Source: Kaistia soli DSM 19436
GTDB lineage: Bacteria; Pseudomonadota; Alphaproteobacteria; Rhizobiales; Kaistiaceae
Direction: 5' to 3'
DNA: 64,000 nucleotides
NCBI RefSeq assembly: GCF_900129325.1
Contig: NZ_FQUP01000010.1
Location: 7,501 to 71,500 of the forward strand
Part shown: positions 53,773-63,250 of the stretch, piece by piece
Layout: the number at the start of each line of letters is the position of its first letter
Numbering within the stretch: the stretch's first letter is position 1
Program-made: the position numbers and the translations under genes
Notes under the pieces: model-generated
What the model saw: only the letters and a program-made list of their open reading frames with translations
Told to the model about the DNA's origin: nothing
Databases searched by the model: none

Positions 53773-54609
53773 ATGCCGCCTGCCGCCATCCGTTCCGAAC
53801 CCTCGATCGTCCGCCGGTTTGGCTGGCCGCTCGCCGGCGCGATGCTGGTGGCGCAGCTGGCCCTCGCCGGCTGTACGACGGGTTCCGGGGTTGATCGGGC
53901 CACGACCGGCTCAGTCGGCAAGCCGATGACGGCCGCAGACTTCCAGCAGGCAGTCTCATATTGGGGCGGTCGCTACGCCAAGGATCCGGCCAACAAGCAG
54001 AATGCCCTCAACTACGCCGCCGCACTGCGCCGCGTCGGCAACACCGATCAGGCCGTCGCCGTGCTGCAAAAGGCGGCGATCCGCTTCTCGACCGATCGCG
54101 AGGTGCTGGCGGCCTATGGCAAGGCGCTCGCGGCGAACGGCCAGTTCGAACAGGCGCTCGATGCGGTCCGCCGTGCGCAGACCCCGGACCAGCCCGACTG
54201 GCGGCTACTTTCGGCCGAGGGCGCTATCCTCGATCAGCTCGGCCAGTCGAATGACGCGCGCGCGCTCTATCAGAAGGCGCTCGCGATCCAGCCGAACGAT
54301 CCGACGGTGCTTTCCAATCTCGGCATCTCCTATGTGCTGACCAGCCAGTTGCCGGATGCGGAAAAGGTGCTGCGCGTCGCCGTTGCCCAGCCCGGCGCCG
54401 ACAGCCGCGTCCGACAGAATCTCGCGCTGGTCGTGGGGCTCCAGGGCCGCTTCGCCGAAGCGCAGCAGATTGCTCGCACCGAGCTCTCGCCGCAGCAGGC
54501 GGAGGAGAATATCGCCTATCTCCAGGCGATGCTGGCGCGGCAGAAGCAGGGCACGCAGCCGACGCGTACGACTTCGCAGCCAATGCCGGCCATCCAGAAC
54601 GCCGGCTGA
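53773..54609 (+). CDS. TadD-like tetratricopeptide lipoprotein
   Basis: 278 residues from the ATG at 53773 (MPPAAIRSEPS); upstream TTG/ATG alternatives at 53722 and 53734 exist. A signal with lipobox LAGC (LVAQLALAGCTTGSG) is followed by about four TPR units (NYAAALRRVGNTDQAVAVLQKAAI; AYGKALAANGQFEQALDAVRRAQT; AEGAILDQLGQSNDARALYQKALAIQPNDPTVLSNLGISYVL). It would be an outer-membrane lipoprotein that helps pilus secretin assembly, as TadD does. It converges on tadC with a 30-base gap. Confidence 0.82.
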   Translation: MPPAAIRSEPSIVRRFGWPLAGAMLVAQLALAGCTTGSGVDRATTGSVGKPMTAADFQQAVSYWGGRYAKDPANKQNALNYAAALRRVGNTDQAVAVLQKAAIRFSTDREVLAAYGKALAANGQFEQALDAVRRAQTPDQPDWRLLSAEGAILDQLGQSNDARALYQKALAIQPNDPTVLSNLGISYVLTSQLPDAEKVLRVAVAQPGADSRVRQNLALVVGLQGRFAEAQQIARTELSPQQAEENIAYLQAMLARQKQGTQPTRTTSQPMPAIQNAG

Positions 54610-54639
54610 GCCGCCAGGCCGGACCGATACCGGCGGGGC

Positions 54640-55614
54640 CTAGTGGCGAATCTGCATGATCTGGATCGCCGCCGGACCTGCGATGACGGCGAACAGCACC
54701 GGCAGGAAGAACACGATCATCGGAATGGTGAGCTTCGGCGGCAAGGCGGCGGCTTTCTTCTCCGCCTCATTCATCCGCTGGTCGCGGCTCTCCTGCGCCA
54801 TGACACGCAGCGACTGACCAAGCGGCGTGCCGTAGCGTTCCGCCTGCGTCAGGGCCATGACGACGCTCTTCACCGGATCGAGGCCGGTGCGTAGGGCGAG
54901 GTTTTCATAGGCCTGGCGACGATCGGGCAGATAGGACAATTCGGCCGTCGTCAGCAGGAACTCCTCGGCAAGCGGCGGTGACTGGGTGCCGATCTCCTCC
55001 GCCACCTTGCGGAACGCCGCCTCGACGGACATGCCTGACTCGACGCAGATCAGCACAAGGTCGAGCGCATCCGGCCAAGCTTGCTTGATCGAACTCTGAC
55101 GGCTCTGGACCTTGTTGGAAATGAAGATCACCGGCAGGTAGAATCCAACGCCACCAGCCAGCAGCGAATAGCAGAACTTGACGAAGCCAGACTGCTCCAT
55201 CGTCGAGATCAGCATGAAATAGACAAGTGCCGCGGCGAAGACCGCGAAGGGCAGGACGAAGCGGAAGAACAGGAAGACCGTCAATGGTGCCTGGCCGCGA
55301 TAGCCGGCCATGCGGAGCCGACTGACCGTGTTCTCGTCGACGAGAGCCTCGCGCAGATTGAAGCGTTCGACCACACTTCGCATATAGGCGCGCGGCTCGG
55401 TGCGCAGAGAGATACGGGTGCGTTCCAGCTTGGCCCGCTCGCGGGCCCTGAGGCGCTCGCGCTCGAGCGCCACCGATTTCATCCGCGCCGGCAGCCGGTC
55501 GCGATCCATCAGCGGCAGTGCGATGCCGACGATGGTCGCGGCGACGGTGATCGCGGAGAAGACGGCGATCAGCACCTGTGGGTCGGTCAGCGTCTCGATG
55601 ATGGTCTGCAGCAT
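54640..55614 (-). CDS. tadC: Tad pilus inner-membrane protein TadC
   Basis: 324 residues with a type II secretion F domain: an early membrane helix (LIAVFSAITVAATIVGIALPL), a middle one (FRFVLPFAVFAAALVYFMLIST), the cytoplasmic AWPDALDLVLICVESGMSVEAAFRKVAEEIGTQSPPLAEEF core and C-terminal IPMIVFFLPVLFAVIAGPAAIQIM. With TadB it forms the platform for CpaF-driven pilin assembly. It is the last gene of the leftward pilus run, 9 bases after tadB. Confidence 0.94.
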   Translation of the reverse strand: MLQTIIETLTDPQVLIAVFSAITVAATIVGIALPLMDRDRLPARMKSVALERERLRARERAKLERTRISLRTEPRAYMRSVVERFNLREALVDENTVSRLRMAGYRGQAPLTVFLFFRFVLPFAVFAAALVYFMLISTMEQSGFVKFCYSLLAGGVGFYLPVIFISNKVQSRQSSIKQAWPDALDLVLICVESGMSVEAAFRKVAEEIGTQSPPLAEEFLLTTAELSYLPDRRQAYENLALRTGLDPVKSVVMALTQAERYGTPLGQSLRVMAQESRDQRMNEAEKKAAALPPKLTIPMIVFFLPVLFAVIAGPAAIQIMQIRH

Positions 55615-55623
55615 GCCGCCCGC

Positions 55624-56637
55624 CTAGAACTTGAAGTCGATCATCTTCCGCATCACCAGGATGCCGATCAGCATCCAGACGGCGGAGCAGCCGAGGATGA
55701 CGTTGCCGAGCGGGTGGGTGAAGAGAAGAAGGATGTATTTGGGGCTGCTCATGAAGGTGATGACCATCACCAGGACAGGCAGCGAGCCGATGATCCAGGC
55801 CGAAGCCTTGGCTTCCATGCTCATCGCCTTGATCTTGCCGGACATCTTCGCCCGCTCGCGCAGGACGCGCGAGAGATTGCCGAGCGCCTCGGAGAGATTG
55901 CCGCCGGCCCGCTGCTGGATCGCGATGACGATGGCGAAGAAATTCGCCTCCGTGACCGGCACGCGTTCAGGCAGCCGGGCGACGGCATCGGCGAGCGGCA
56001 GGCCAAGGCCCTGCTGCTCGTCGACGATCAGGCGGAATTCGCTGCGAACCGGCTCCTTGGCTTCATTGGCAATGATGCGCATGCAATCGCTAACCGGAAG
56101 GCCCGACTTGATACCGCGCACCAGGACATCGACCGCGTTCGGAAACTCGGCGAGGAACAGCTTGAAGCGGCGCTTGCGCAGATAGCTGACGATCCATCGC
56201 GGCAGGCCGAGGCCCGCGCCGATCGTCGCGGCAGCCACGGCATAAAGCGGCAGACCCGAGACATAGGCGATGACGCAGACAACGAGGGCAATCGTGACGC
56301 TGATGGCAATGAAGGTGCGGCGGGTCCAATTGAGGCCGGCCTGTTGCAGGCGCAGCATCAGGGGCGGTGAATCTGTCCGCTTCTGGCGCGCCTTCTGATT
56401 GCGCTCCATCTCCTCGAGGGTGTCCTGGATCGTCTTGCGCCGCCGCGTCGCATCGCTCGTCCGGCCAGCCGCGGCCGCCGCCACCGTCTTGGCCTGCAGT
56501 CCGGCAAGGCGGTTCTCGATCTGGTTTTCGGCGCGGATGCGCCCGGCAAGGATCACATAGGCGATGCTGCCGACGCTCAGCATGGTGAGCAAGGCGATGG
56601 CAGCGATCAGCCCTGTAGATCCCAGCATGTTGATCAA
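55624..56637 (-). CDS. tadB: Tad pilus inner-membrane protein TadB
   Basis: 337 residues with the T2SS F domain: FPNAVDVLVRGIKSGLPVSDCMRIIANEAKEPVRSEFRLIVDEQQGLGLPLADAVARLPERVPVTEANFFAIVIAIQQRAGGNLSEALGNLSRVLRERAKMSGKI. N- and C-terminal membrane helices are present. It pairs with TadC. The start overlaps the cpaF stop by 4 bases (ATGA). Confidence 0.95.
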   Translation of the reverse strand: MINMLGSTGLIAAIALLTMLSVGSIAYVILAGRIRAENQIENRLAGLQAKTVAAAAAGRTSDATRRRKTIQDTLEEMERNQKARQKRTDSPPLMLRLQQAGLNWTRRTFIAISVTIALVVCVIAYVSGLPLYAVAAATIGAGLGLPRWIVSYLRKRRFKLFLAEFPNAVDVLVRGIKSGLPVSDCMRIIANEAKEPVRSEFRLIVDEQQGLGLPLADAVARLPERVPVTEANFFAIVIAIQQRAGGNLSEALGNLSRVLRERAKMSGKIKAMSMEAKASAWIIGSLPVLVMVITFMSSPKYILLLFTHPLGNVILGCSAVWMLIGILVMRKMIDFKF

Positions 56638-58070
56638 GCCGCTCCGACCGCGTCCTCGCCCGTCTCGGCTGCGTCGAGCGCAGCCGCCAGGCGGTTCTCC
56701 TCGTTGAAATAGCGAGCGCGCTCCCAGAATTTCGGGCGGCCGATACCGGTGGAGCGATGCCGGCCGATAATGCGGCCGTTCTGGTCCTCGCCGAGGATGT
56801 CGTAGAGGAAAATGTCCTGCGTCGTGATGACGTCGCCTTCGAGACCCAGCACTTCCGTGACATGCGTGATGCGGCGCGAGCCATCGCGCAGGCGCATCAC
56901 CTGGATGATGACGTCGATCGAATTGACGATCATCTCCTTCAGCGTCTTGGAGGGCAGACTGAACCCGCCCATCGTGATCATGGATTCGATGCGCGACAGG
57001 GCCTCGCGCGGGCTGTTGGCGTGCAGCGTCCCCATCGAGCCGTCATGGCCGGTGTTCATCGCCTGCAGCAGGTCGAACGCCTCTGGCCCGCGAACCTCGC
57101 CGACGATGATCCGCTCGGGCCGCATGCGCAGACAGTTCTTGACGAGGTCGCGCATGGTGACTTCGCCCTCGCCTTCCAGATTGGGCGGCCGCGTCTCGAG
57201 CCGGACGACATGCGGCTGCTGCAATTGCAGCTCGGCCGCGTCCTCGCAGGTGATGACGCGTTCGGTCTGTTCGATCGAGGCGGTCAGGCAATTGAGCAGC
57301 GTCGTCTTGCCGGAGCCCGTGCCGCCGGAGATCAGGACATTGCAACGCGAGCGCCCGATCACTTCGAGGATCGTGGCGCCTTCCTGCGTGATCGTGCCGT
57401 AGCGGACAAGTTGCGGCAGCGTCAGCTTGTCCTTCTTGAACTTGCGGATGGTGAGCGTCGGCCCGTCGATGGCGAGCGGCGGCGCGATCACGTTGACACG
57501 GCTACCATCGGGCAGGCGCGCATCGCAGATCGGGCTCGATTCATCGACGCGGCGGCCGACTTGGCTGACGATCCGCTGGCAGATATTCATCAGCTGCGTA
57601 TTGTCGCGGAAGCGGATGGGCGTCAGCTGAACGCGGCCCTGCACTTCGATATAGGTCCGGCCGGCGCCGTTGACCATGATATCGGCGATGTCGTCGCGGG
57701 CCAGCAGCGGCTCGAGTGGTCCATAGCCGAGCACGTCGTTGCAGATGTCCTCAAGCAGGTCTTCCTGCTCGGCGATCGACATCACCATCGACTTGAGCGA
57801 AACGATGTCGCCGACGATGTCGCGGATTTCTTCGCGCGCGGAATCGAGATCCAGTTTTGCGAGTTGGCCGAGATCGATGGATTCGATCAGCGCGGCGAAA
57901 ATGGTCGTCTTGGTGGCGTAGAAATCGTCAGAACGGCCGCCACTGTCCTCGATGATCGGCGGTGCGGTGACCTGAGGGACAGGCTCAGATGGCGCCGCCG
58001 GCCTGACGGCGACGACACCTGTTGGCCGTGCGGCCGGCCTGTCAGGCGTTGCTCCCCGCTTTCCGAACAT
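56634..58070 (-). CDS. cpaF: Tad pilus ATPase CpaF
   Basis: 478 residues of the VirB11/TadA ATPase type. An N-terminal helical part (SAREEIRDIVGDIVSLKSMVM), the LLARDDIADIMVNGAGRTYIEVQGRVQLT domain, Walker A ISGGTGSGKTTLLNCL at residues about 250-265, the Asp box ERVITCEDAAELQLQQPHVVRLE, then RPERIIVGEVRGPEAFDLLQAMNTGHDGSMGTLHANSPREALSRIESM. It powers pilus extension (and possibly retraction). It overlaps cpaE by one base. Confidence 0.97.
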   Translation of the reverse strand: MFGKRGATPDRPAARPTGVVAVRPAAPSEPVPQVTAPPIIEDSGGRSDDFYATKTTIFAALIESIDLGQLAKLDLDSAREEIRDIVGDIVSLKSMVMSIAEQEDLLEDICNDVLGYGPLEPLLARDDIADIMVNGAGRTYIEVQGRVQLTPIRFRDNTQLMNICQRIVSQVGRRVDESSPICDARLPDGSRVNVIAPPLAIDGPTLTIRKFKKDKLTLPQLVRYGTITQEGATILEVIGRSRCNVLISGGTGSGKTTLLNCLTASIEQTERVITCEDAAELQLQQPHVVRLETRPPNLEGEGEVTMRDLVKNCLRMRPERIIVGEVRGPEAFDLLQAMNTGHDGSMGTLHANSPREALSRIESMITMGGFSLPSKTLKEMIVNSIDVIIQVMRLRDGSRRITHVTEVLGLEGDVITTQDIFLYDILGEDQNGRIIGRHRSTGIGRPKFWERARYFNEENRLAAALDAAETGEDAVGAA

Positions 58071-59365
58071 CAGGCTGATCCGCTCTTCTTGCCGCGCAGC
58101 TTGGCCAGCAGCGGCGCGAGCGCACCGGACTTCTTCTGCCTGATCTCGGAACGGCCGGTCACCAGTTGCGCGATTTGATCGAAGGCAGCCGCGGCCCCGC
58201 TTTTCGGGTCGGTTTCGGCGATCATCTGGCCGTTGTTGGCGGCGGTTCCGAACAATTGCGGTTCGAAGGGAATGACCGCGATCGGCTCGATGCCGAGCGC
58301 CGCGGCAAAGTCCGCGACCTTGATCTCCGGGCGCTTCGGCACGCCCTGCTTGTTGATCACCAGACGGGGCGGCGCGTCGCTGCTGCGCAGCTGCCGCAGG
58401 AGATCCATGAGGTTCTTCGCGTTGCGAAGATTGGCGAGATCCGGCTCGGCGGTGAGCACGATCTCGTCCGCCGCGATCAGCGTGCGCCGCGCCCAGGCCG
58501 TCCAGACATGCGGAACGTCCAAGACGAGCGCCGGCACGCCGGCCTGCGCCACCTCGACAATCCCTTCGAAGACGGTCTCGTCATAATCGCAGGTACGGTC
58601 GAGCGTCGCCGGCGCCGCGAGCAGGCTGAGATTATCCGAGCAGCGCGCAAGCAGGCGTTCGAGGAAGGTATCGTCGAGCCGCTCCGGCGCGTTGAGAGCA
58701 TCGGCGATCCCTTGCGCCGGATCCTGATTGAAGTCGAGCCCCGCGGTGCCGAAGGCGACATCGAGATCGGCGATCACGACATTGCTGTCGAATGCCTTGG
58801 CAATCGCCCAGCCGACATTGTGCGCGATCATCGACGATCCCGCGCCGCCTTTGGCACCGATGAAAGCAATGGAGCGGCCGAGCGGGGCCTTGGCACTGTC
58901 GAGATAAAGGTCGGCGACCGTCTTGATGGCGCGCGCCATGTCGAGCGGCACGACGAGATATTCGCTGACGCCGCGTCGGATCAACCGACGATAGAGTTCG
59001 ACGTCATTGGCATGACCGATCACCACGACCTTGGTTCCGCTGTCGCAGACCTCGGCGAGATGGTCGAGTTCGGCGATCAGCCTGTCGCCGGTCTGTCGCG
59101 ACTCGACCATGATGAGGTTTGGCGTCGGTGCCTGGCGGTAGAACTCGCCGGCTGCGGCGAGGCCTCCCATCTGGACCTTGACATGCGCCCGCGCCATCCG
59201 CCGGTCCGCGGCTGCGAGTTCCATCACGGCCGCGAGGTCCGGTGACTCGCAGAATACCTGAATCGAGACCCGTGGAATCGGCCGCACATCGGCGAGCGAT
59301 GCCGCTGCCGCTGCCGCCTGCGGGGTTGGTTCGGCGACGCTCTTGTCGATCGCGAGGCTCAGCAT
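58070..59365 (-). CDS. cpaE: Pilus assembly ATPase-like protein CpaE
   Basis: About 431 residues from the ATG at 59365 (MLSLAIDKSVAEP), which overlaps the cpaD stop. An N-terminal receiver-like domain (TKVVVIGHANDVELYRRLIRRGVSEYLVVPLDMARAI) precedes a ParA/MinD-like ATPase fold with IGAKGGAGSSMIAHNVGWAIA near residue 170. The P-loop has SS in place of the usual KT. It places the pilus machinery in the cell. Frame before the ATG is rejected, because it runs inside cpaD. Confidence 0.94.
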   Translation of the reverse strand: MLSLAIDKSVAEPTPQAAAAAASLADVRPIPRVSIQVFCESPDLAAVMELAAADRRMARAHVKVQMGGLAAAGEFYRQAPTPNLIMVESRQTGDRLIAELDHLAEVCDSGTKVVVIGHANDVELYRRLIRRGVSEYLVVPLDMARAIKTVADLYLDSAKAPLGRSIAFIGAKGGAGSSMIAHNVGWAIAKAFDSNVVIADLDVAFGTAGLDFNQDPAQGIADALNAPERLDDTFLERLLARCSDNLSLLAAPATLDRTCDYDETVFEGIVEVAQAGVPALVLDVPHVWTAWARRTLIAADEIVLTAEPDLANLRNAKNLMDLLRQLRSSDAPPRLVINKQGVPKRPEIKVADFAAALGIEPIAVIPFEPQLFGTAANNGQMIAETDPKSGAAAAFDQIAQLVTGRSEIRQKKSGALAPLLAKLRGKKSGSA

Positions 59366-60138
59366 CAGTTGCCTCCAAGGCCCGAGATCGTGTTGATGTT
59401 GTCGAGTCCGGCATAGGTTCCGGACGGGTTCTTGCCCTGCTGATAATTGCCGAGAACCACCATGCGCCGCGTCGCATCGGCCGGCGTCATGCCGCGCGGA
59501 TAGAGCAGGTCGAGCGGATTGGCAGTGGTGGCCGCAAGGTTCTGCTGGGTCGCGCAGCCGAAATTGTAGTAGCTGCGGTTCTCCGTCTTCATCCACATCT
59601 TCTGGTCTTCCATCGGCCACTGGCCGCACCCGTCGACATGGGCGCCGATCCGCGCGAAGGCGAGACGAATGGGGGCTCCGACCTCTTCGGCGCCGGCTGG
59701 ATAGGTGCGGACATCGATCTGGCGGCGCGGCACGCCGGCTGCAACGAGCGCATTGGCCGTCTGCCGCGCGATGCCTTGCGCATTCCTGGCATTGGGGCTG
59801 TTGCTCGGCACAACGATCGCCATCGTGCCCGCGCCGGAGGCACGATATTTCTGCGCGAAGCCGGTGATATTGCCGACCATGCGCGGGGCGAGCTTGGGGA
59901 CTTCGGTGCCGACGGGGACATCGAGCGTCGTCAGTTGCTGATCGATCAGGATCGGGTGTCGATAGCGATAGTCGTCGGGCCCCAGCACGGCGCCGGTCAC
60001 GTCATAGGTGGTGTTGGCGCAGCCGGCGAGCACAGAGGCGAGCACCAGCGCCGCAAGCGGCGCCAGCACGCGCTTCGAGCGCGGCGCAGCGGCGGCCGGC
60101 AGCAGACTGCCGAACTTCAGCCGATACAGCGAATTCAT
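59365..60138 (-). CDS. cpaD: Pilus assembly protein CpaD
   Basis: 257 residues. A lipoprotein-type start (KRVLAPLAALVLASVLAGCANTTYDVTG), then HPILIDQQLTTLDVPVG, the CpaD domain with KYRASGAGTMAIVVPSNSPNARNAQGIA and RQIDVRTYPAGAEEVGAPIRLAFARI, and the conserved FGCATQQNLAATTANPLDLLYPRGMTPADATRR. It probably supports the secretin in the periplasm/outer membrane. It follows cpaC by 15 bases. Confidence 0.95.
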   Translation of the reverse strand: MNSLYRLKFGSLLPAAAAPRSKRVLAPLAALVLASVLAGCANTTYDVTGAVLGPDDYRYRHPILIDQQLTTLDVPVGTEVPKLAPRMVGNITGFAQKYRASGAGTMAIVVPSNSPNARNAQGIARQTANALVAAGVPRRQIDVRTYPAGAEEVGAPIRLAFARIGAHVDGCGQWPMEDQKMWMKTENRSYYNFGCATQQNLAATTANPLDLLYPRGMTPADATRRMVVLGNYQQGKNPSGTYAGLDNINTISGLGGN

Positions 60139-60153
60139 GATGTCCCCGCCCGA

Positions 60154-61704
60154 TCAATCGTAGATGAAGCCGTAATAGCCGGCGTAATTGCCGCGCGGCA
60201 CCGGATTGCCGACCGTGCCGTAGATCCGGTTGAGCCGCCCGAGGAACGTCACCGACGCATCGCTCGGGGTCTCGAAGCCATCATCCGGCCGCGCCAGCGC
60301 GGTGCGCGCGACCGGCTTCGCCATATAGGGCGTGACGATGATCACGAGCTCGGTCTGGTTCCGCTTGAAGTCGCGGCTCTTGAAGAGCGAGCCGAGGATC
60401 GGCACGTCCATGAGCACGGGAAATCCGGTCAGCGCCTGCTGGATATTGTCCTGCAGCAGGCCGCCGAGCACCAGCGAGCCGCCCGACGGCAGCTCGATCG
60501 TGCTCTCGGCACGGCGCACCTTGAGGCTCGGGATCTTGTACTGCCCCATCGACACGGCGCCCTCATTCGAAATGTCGGACGCCTCGGTCTTCACCTTGAG
60601 GCTGATCCGGCCTTCAGAGAGCACGATCGGCGTAAAGCCGAGCGAAATACCGTAGGACTTGTAGGCAACGGTGAGCTGGTTGTTCGTCGCGTCATAGCCT
60701 GTTGGAACCGGAAACTCGCCGCCGGCAAGGAACGTCGCCGGTTCACCCGAGATGGCGGTCAGCGTGGGTTCGGCCAGGACGCGGACGGTACCGTTCTGCT
60801 CCATCGCCTGAAGCTCGGCAGCGACACCCGAACCGCCGCCGGCCGAGGCGACGATAGCCTTGTTGACGGGCGAGAACAGCGGGCCGGCGATCGCAAAGGG
60901 GTTGTTGGTCGCCAGCGCCGCGATCTGGCCGCCGACAGCGGTGATGTTGACGCCGAGCTGTTTGGCGACGTTGCGGTCGATTTCGGCGACCGTCACCTTG
61001 AGTTGGACCTGGTCCTCGCCCTCGATTGTCAGGAGATTGAGCACATTGCTCTTGCGGGCGTTGCCGTCCGCGTCGCTGGCGACGCCGCTACCCGTTCCGC
61101 CACTGCCGCCGCCGCTCGCGCTTGACTGGCTGACGCTTGTGCCCGTGTTCTGGCTGCCATTGCCGAACATGTCGGCCAGCTGCTGCGCCTTGTTGGCGTC
61201 GCCGGCATTCTTCACCGTGCCGGTCAGCACGATGTTGTCGTTCATGAGCTCGACGTGGATATTGGAATCGGGGATCAGCCGGCGCAGCGTCGTCTGCAGC
61301 GCCGCCGTGTCGCGCTCGACGAGCAGCGACAGGTGCAGGATCTGCTGGCCGCTCTGGTCGAGCACGAAGAGGTCGGCCTGGCCGACTGTGACGCCTGTCA
61401 GGAAGATGCGGCGCGAGTCGCGCAGCACGGCCGTTGCGATGCGCGGATCGGAGACGATGACGTCGCGTGCCGATTTCGGCAGGTCGATGATCTTCGACTT
61501 GTGGTAGCCGAGCGAGAGGGTCTGCGATGCGCCCATTGGCAGTGACACGGTCGAATCCGTGCTTGCGGCCTGAACGGCGGCCGGCATGCCCCCAAGGCTC
61601 ACCGCGATGGTTGCGGCCATCGCGAAGCGGCCAAGCGCCGATGCCCGGCTGAGAGTGATCATGAACGGCTTCGCCGAAAACGTCGCGGCAGGCTTCGAAA
61701 TCAT
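60154..61704 (-). CDS. cpaC: Pilus secretin CpaC
   Basis: 516 residues. A signal peptide precedes an N-terminal BON-like domain (QTLSLGYHKSKIIDLPKSARDVIVSDPRIATAVLRDSRRIFLTGVTVGQADLFVLD). The secretin core follows (VQLKVTVAEIDRNVAKQLGVNI, FLAGGEFPVPTGYDATNNQLTVAYKSYGISLGFTPIV, SIELPSGGSLVLGGLLQDNIQQALTGFPVLMDVPILGSLFKSRDFKRNQTELVIIVTPY, where the first reads TIELPS). It is the outer-membrane channel for the pilus. The start overlaps the cpaB stop (ATGA). Confidence 0.96.
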   Translation of the reverse strand: MISKPAATFSAKPFMITLSRASALGRFAMAATIAVSLGGMPAAVQAASTDSTVSLPMGASQTLSLGYHKSKIIDLPKSARDVIVSDPRIATAVLRDSRRIFLTGVTVGQADLFVLDQSGQQILHLSLLVERDTAALQTTLRRLIPDSNIHVELMNDNIVLTGTVKNAGDANKAQQLADMFGNGSQNTGTSVSQSSASGGGSGGTGSGVASDADGNARKSNVLNLLTIEGEDQVQLKVTVAEIDRNVAKQLGVNITAVGGQIAALATNNPFAIAGPLFSPVNKAIVASAGGGSGVAAELQAMEQNGTVRVLAEPTLTAISGEPATFLAGGEFPVPTGYDATNNQLTVAYKSYGISLGFTPIVLSEGRISLKVKTEASDISNEGAVSMGQYKIPSLKVRRAESTIELPSGGSLVLGGLLQDNIQQALTGFPVLMDVPILGSLFKSRDFKRNQTELVIIVTPYMAKPVARTALARPDDGFETPSDASVTFLGRLNRIYGTVGNPVPRGNYAGYYGFIYD

Positions 61705-62507
61705 CGTGTTTCCACCTGCTGGGTGACGCCGTTGCGGACGATGCGGACGCCGCCGCGCTCGCCACCGTTCTGAATGAGATGCACCGCGTCGGGATCGGCG
61801 CTCGCCGTGGCGTCGGCGAGGCTACGGAGCGCCAGAGTCAGCTTCTGGCTCATCTGCTGGGCAACCGTCAGGATCTGCGCCTGCTCAGCCGACAGCTCGA
61901 GCGTCGCGGTCTGGCCGACCACGACCTTCTCGCCGTCCTTTTCGCCGAGGGTCTGGTCGATCGCCAGCACGCGGACATTGCTGAGGACCGTCTCCGTGGA
62001 GAAGCGGTCCTGTGAGCCGCCCGTGTTGTCGAGCTTGCGCGTCATGATGACGTCGACGCGGTCATTCGGCAGGATGAAGCCGCCGGCCGACGTATCGGCC
62101 GAGATCGCGGTTGCGACCGCCCTCTGCCCTGCGGGCAGGATCGCCGACATGAAGCCGCGGTCGGATCGGATCAGCTTCGCTTCGTTGATCGGCTCGCCGG
62201 CGACGAAGCTCGAACGCGCGATCGAGCCGGTCAGCTCCGTATCAGCGCCAGGCTTGGCATCGCGCGTAATGTAGCTGGCGGAAAGACCGTCCTTTGGCCA
62301 GCTCTGCCATTTGAAGGCAGCGGCATCGAGGGCAGACCCCATCGGCAGGTCGCGGCTCGCGACCAGGACATCGGCCGAGGCAATGACCGGACCAGCTGCG
62401 ACGGCTGCGACAGGGGCGGGCCGATTGAGAAGCTGCCTCGCCAGAAGCGCGGCCGTCAGGCCTGCCACGACGGCAACCCCGATCACTGCGACACGCGCCG
62501 TCTTCAT
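61701..62507 (-). CDS. cpaB: Pilus assembly protein CpaB
   Basis: About 268 residues from the ATG at 62507 (MKTARVAVIGVAVVAGLTAALLARQLL), with AGGAA ahead. It has one N-terminal membrane helix, then SAF domain DVLVASRDLPMGSALDAAAFKWQSWPKDGL, and the RcpC/CpaB region (VDVIMTRKL, VLAIDQTLGEKDGEKVVVGQTATLELSAEQAQILTVAQQMSQKLTLALRSL). It is an envelope component next to the secretin. A CtrA-like site lies about 93 bases upstream. Confidence 0.95.
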   Translation of the reverse strand: MKTARVAVIGVAVVAGLTAALLARQLLNRPAPVAAVAAGPVIASADVLVASRDLPMGSALDAAAFKWQSWPKDGLSASYITRDAKPGADTELTGSIARSSFVAGEPINEAKLIRSDRGFMSAILPAGQRAVATAISADTSAGGFILPNDRVDVIMTRKLDNTGGSQDRFSTETVLSNVRVLAIDQTLGEKDGEKVVVGQTATLELSAEQAQILTVAQQMSQKLTLALRSLADATASADPDAVHLIQNGGERGGVRIVRNGVTQQVETR

Positions 62508-62599
62508 CGCGCCATTCCTCTTTGGGATGAGTCCACTTGTGAGCGCAATCTCGCCCAAAAGTGGTATATCTATGGTTAACGAGAGATGAGAATTTCTGC

Positions 62600-62614
62600 T
62601 TAACGAAGTCTTAC
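62600..62614. promoter_or_regulatory. CtrA-like box before cpaB
   Basis: TTAACGAAGTCTTAC is TTAA-N7-TTAC, one base from TTAA-N7-TTAA. A further GGTTAACG lies about 27 bases to the left. It is upstream of cpaB and just after the cpaA stop, so it could drive the cpaB-tadC part of the run separately from cpaA. Confidence 0.5.
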
Positions 62615-62621
62615 CAAGACT

Positions 62622-63140
62622 TCAGATCCAGCCGGCTGCGAGCGCCATGAACGGTGTCTCGGCATAGATCATCATGGCGCCGGCTGCGATCGCGATGCCG
62701 TAGGGCACGCCGACAGTCTTGTCGTGCAACCGCATCACCCAGTCATGGCGCAGCGCGAAGGCCGGCACCATGATCGAACGGAAAGCGAGGATGGCGAGGG
62801 TCAGCGCCCCGCCGAATATGCCGGCATAGAGCAGGAATGGCGTCATGTGATCGAAGCCGAACCAGAGCGCGACGGCTGCAGCCAGTTTCGCGTCGCCGCC
62901 GCCGATCCAGCCGCGGGAGAAGAACAGGATACCGACGGCAAGGACGAGCATGCCGGCTGCGATATGCATTCCGAAAACCGCGATCGGCATCGCGACCGCA
63001 ACGGCGGCGAAGGGGAACAGCAGCGCCAGGGCCGCGCAAAGGCGGTTAGGAATCGTCATCGTCGTGAGATCGGACACTGCGCCCAGCGCCATCGCGGCGG
63101 GAAAGGCGAGATAGAGTGCGATATCGATGAAGGCGGTCAT
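62622..63140 (-). CDS. cpaA: Prepilin peptidase CpaA (A24-type)
   Basis: 172 residues with about five membrane helices. Catalytic aspartates are expected at GAVSDLTTMTIPNRL (first) and in WIGGGDAKLAAAVALWFG (second, GxGD-type). It cleaves the Flp leader after Gly and so matures the pilins encoded just upstream. It precedes cpaB and follows the 56-aa pilin gene by 110 bases. Confidence 0.95.
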   Translation of the reverse strand: MTAFIDIALYLAFPAAMALGAVSDLTTMTIPNRLCAALALLFPFAAVAVAMPIAVFGMHIAAGMLVLAVGILFFSRGWIGGGDAKLAAAVALWFGFDHMTPFLLYAGIFGGALTLAILAFRSIMVPAFALRHDWVMRLHDKTVGVPYGIAIAAGAMMIYAETPFMALAAGWI

Positions 63141-63250
63141 GGTTGCTCCCCCGCTGGATGCTATCCAGGCATTGCGCCGCCCGCAGGAGACGCAATGCCC
63201 AGGTTGGAGGTGCGCCCGCCCATCGGGCGGATGCCGGTTTGCGTCAGCGG

